A DNA stretch of 14,571 nt, from contig NZ_JBMNPQ010000037.1 of NCBI RefSeq assembly GCF_050943655.1, positions 1 through 14,571 of the forward strand, written 5' to 3'. The stretch comes from Peptoniphilus_A sp050943655 (GTDB lineage Bacteria > Bacillota > Clostridia > Tissierellales > Peptoniphilaceae). Below the pieces are notes generated by a model, which had not been told where the DNA came from, ran no database searches, and saw only the letters and a list, made by a program, of their open reading frames with translations. This document shows, piece after piece, positions 13,654 through 14,571 of this stretch; the first letter of the stretch is position 1; each line of letters begins with the position of its first letter. The position numbers and the translations under genes were made by a program.

Positions 13654-14535
13654 TTAATCCTCCTTAAGATTTAAAAATTCTCTTCTGATTTTTTGACCGG
13701 TTTTAGTGCCTGCTAAGCCGCCAAGTCCTGTTTCTCTAATGGATGCGTCAAGTAGTCTTCCTACTTCGCCCATTGCAGATGCTACTTCGTCGAAAGGAAC
13801 AATAGATATTATTCCTGCCATTGCCATGTCTGCAGATATAAGTGCGTTCATAATTCCTGAAGCATTTCTAAAAGTACATGGATATTCAACTAGTCCTGCA
13901 ATTGGATCACACGCAAGTCCCATTACATTAATTATTGTGATGCTTGCAGCATTAAGTGCCTCTTCTACAGTTCCGCCCAGCATTTCTACTACAGCAGCTG
14001 CAGCCATTGCACTTGCTGAACCACATTCAGCTTGACAACCACCTTCGGCACCAGCAAATGTCGCATATTTACCAATTATTTGCCCTATACCTATAGATGT
14101 CAAAAGCCCTTTTATAAGTGTATCATCATCTAAGTCGTATTTTTCCCTCATTGCCATGAGAGCTGCCGGCATTATTCCAGATGAGCCTGCTGTTGGAGCG
14201 GCTGCAATTGTACCCATGTTGGCATTTGTCTCAGATGTTGAAAAGGCCATAGCCATAGCTCTTACTAAGAATTTTCCTGTTATCGGTTCTTTTTCTTTTT
14301 GATAGTCGAAAAATCTCTTAGCAAAGCCATCAATCATTCTATATTCAGTTTCATATTCTTTTTCTAAAGTATTGTGAGAAGATGCTTTCATTACGTCTAA
14401 AACTTTCTGTAATTCGTTAAAAAATTCTTCTTCTGACATTTTAGAGTTCTTTAACTCTTCTCTAAGTACTAAATCATATAAATGGATATTTTCTTCATTA
14501 CATACATCGATTATTTCTTGAGCTGTATTTAACAT
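13654..14535 (-). CDS. sdaAA: L-serine dehydratase, iron-sulfur-dependent, alpha subunit
   Basis: The 293-residue subunit matches SdaAA throughout. Key features are APTAGSSGIMP (113-123), GGCQAECGSA (165-174) and ACDPIAGLVEYPC (208-220). The cysteines at 167, 209 and 220 are the likely [4Fe-4S] ligands, with 171 as an alternative. With the beta subunit it deaminates L-serine to pyruvate and ammonia in the cytoplasm; the free iron site of the cluster binds the substrate and is oxygen-sensitive, in keeping with an anaerobe. Length is typical (~290). The ATG at 14533-14535 directly follows the TAA of an upstream frame that looks like the beta subunit, and GGAGG lies 6 bases before it. The next gene is a symporter of matching logic. 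Confidence 0.95.
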   Translation of the reverse strand: MLNTAQEIIDVCNEENIHLYDLVLREELKNSKMSEEEFFNELQKVLDVMKASSHNTLEKEYETEYRMIDGFAKRFFDYQKEKEPITGKFLVRAMAMAFSTSETNANMGTIAAAPTAGSSGIMPAALMAMREKYDLDDDTLIKGLLTSIGIGQIIGKYATFAGAEGGCQAECGSASAMAAAAVVEMLGGTVEEALNAASITIINVMGLACDPIAGLVEYPCTFRNASGIMNALISADMAMAGIISIVPFDEVASAMGEVGRLLDASIRETGLGGLAGTKTGQKIRREFLNLKED

Positions 14536-14571
14536 TTATACCTCCACATATTTAGCAGATAGATATCTTGG
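14536..14571 (-). CDS. sdaAB: Probable end of L-serine dehydratase beta subunit, partial
   Basis: Reading the minus strand from the window edge, one frame gives PRYLSAKYVEV and a TAA (14538-14536) that touches the start codon of sdaAA. The eleven residues are too few to identify on their own. The call rests on the usual gene order sdaAB-sdaAA in Firmicutes and on the abutting stop and start codons, with the sdaAA ribosome-binding site lying in these last codons. Confidence 0.5.
   Translation of the reverse strand, partial: PRYLSAKYVEV

Noticed and set aside
13706..14035. 109-residue plus-strand frame opposite sdaAA
   Set aside because: It is a shadow of the conserved Ala/Gly-rich coding sequence on the other strand.

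Overview
This is an AT-rich stretch of chromosome from a low-GC Firmicute. The protein set points to an anaerobic, amino-acid- and peptide-fermenting member of the Clostridia/Tissierellia, plausibly an anaerobic coccus of the Peptoniphilaceae. That lineage is an inference from a two-subunit iron-sulfur L-serine dehydratase, an ion-pumping pyrophosphatase of the K+-dependent type, Asp23/AmaP envelope proteins and strong GGAGG ribosome-binding sites. No phage, IS, CRISPR, rRNA or tRNA was seen; this looks like core chromosome with small repeat-bearing intergenic regions.

Layout. Positions 1-171 hold the end of GMP synthase (guaA, +), followed by a long palindrome and a terminator that converges with a YaaA-type peroxide-stress gene (-). 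A divergent intergenic region with degenerate 33-bp tandem repeats separates yaaA from a small thioredoxin-like gene (+). A symporter of the dicarboxylate/amino acid:cation family (-) follows. It is divergent, across a ~400-bp regulatory region containing a 16-bp tandem repeat and several inverted repeats, from a three-gene envelope-stress operon (+): AmaP-like membrane anchor, DUF2273 membrane protein, Asp23. After a clear terminator comes a tight two-gene unit (+): a coiled-coil protein with a J-domain-like HPD segment, and a stand-alone HIRAN-domain protein whose start codon abuts the previous stop. An NfsA-like nitroreductase follows (+).

From 7068 to the end all genes are on the minus strand. 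They are an N-terminally anchored alpha/beta hydrolase, an M3-family oligoendopeptidase, a secG-hppA pair (protein-translocase subunit and membrane pyrophosphatase), and a serine-catabolism operon. In transcription order that operon is sdaAB (only the last codons are visible), sdaAA, and a second symporter of the same family as the first.

How it fits together. The serine dehydratase genes plus the adjacent symporter read as uptake and deamination of serine to pyruvate and ammonia. The oligoendopeptidase fits peptide use. The pyrophosphatase would recover energy from pyrophosphate as an ion gradient, which could drive the Na+-type symporters. The least explained part is the J-domain-like/HIRAN pair at 4960-6207, which I rate the best candidate for an undescribed system, followed by the repeat arrays at 1173-1280 and 3312-3350.
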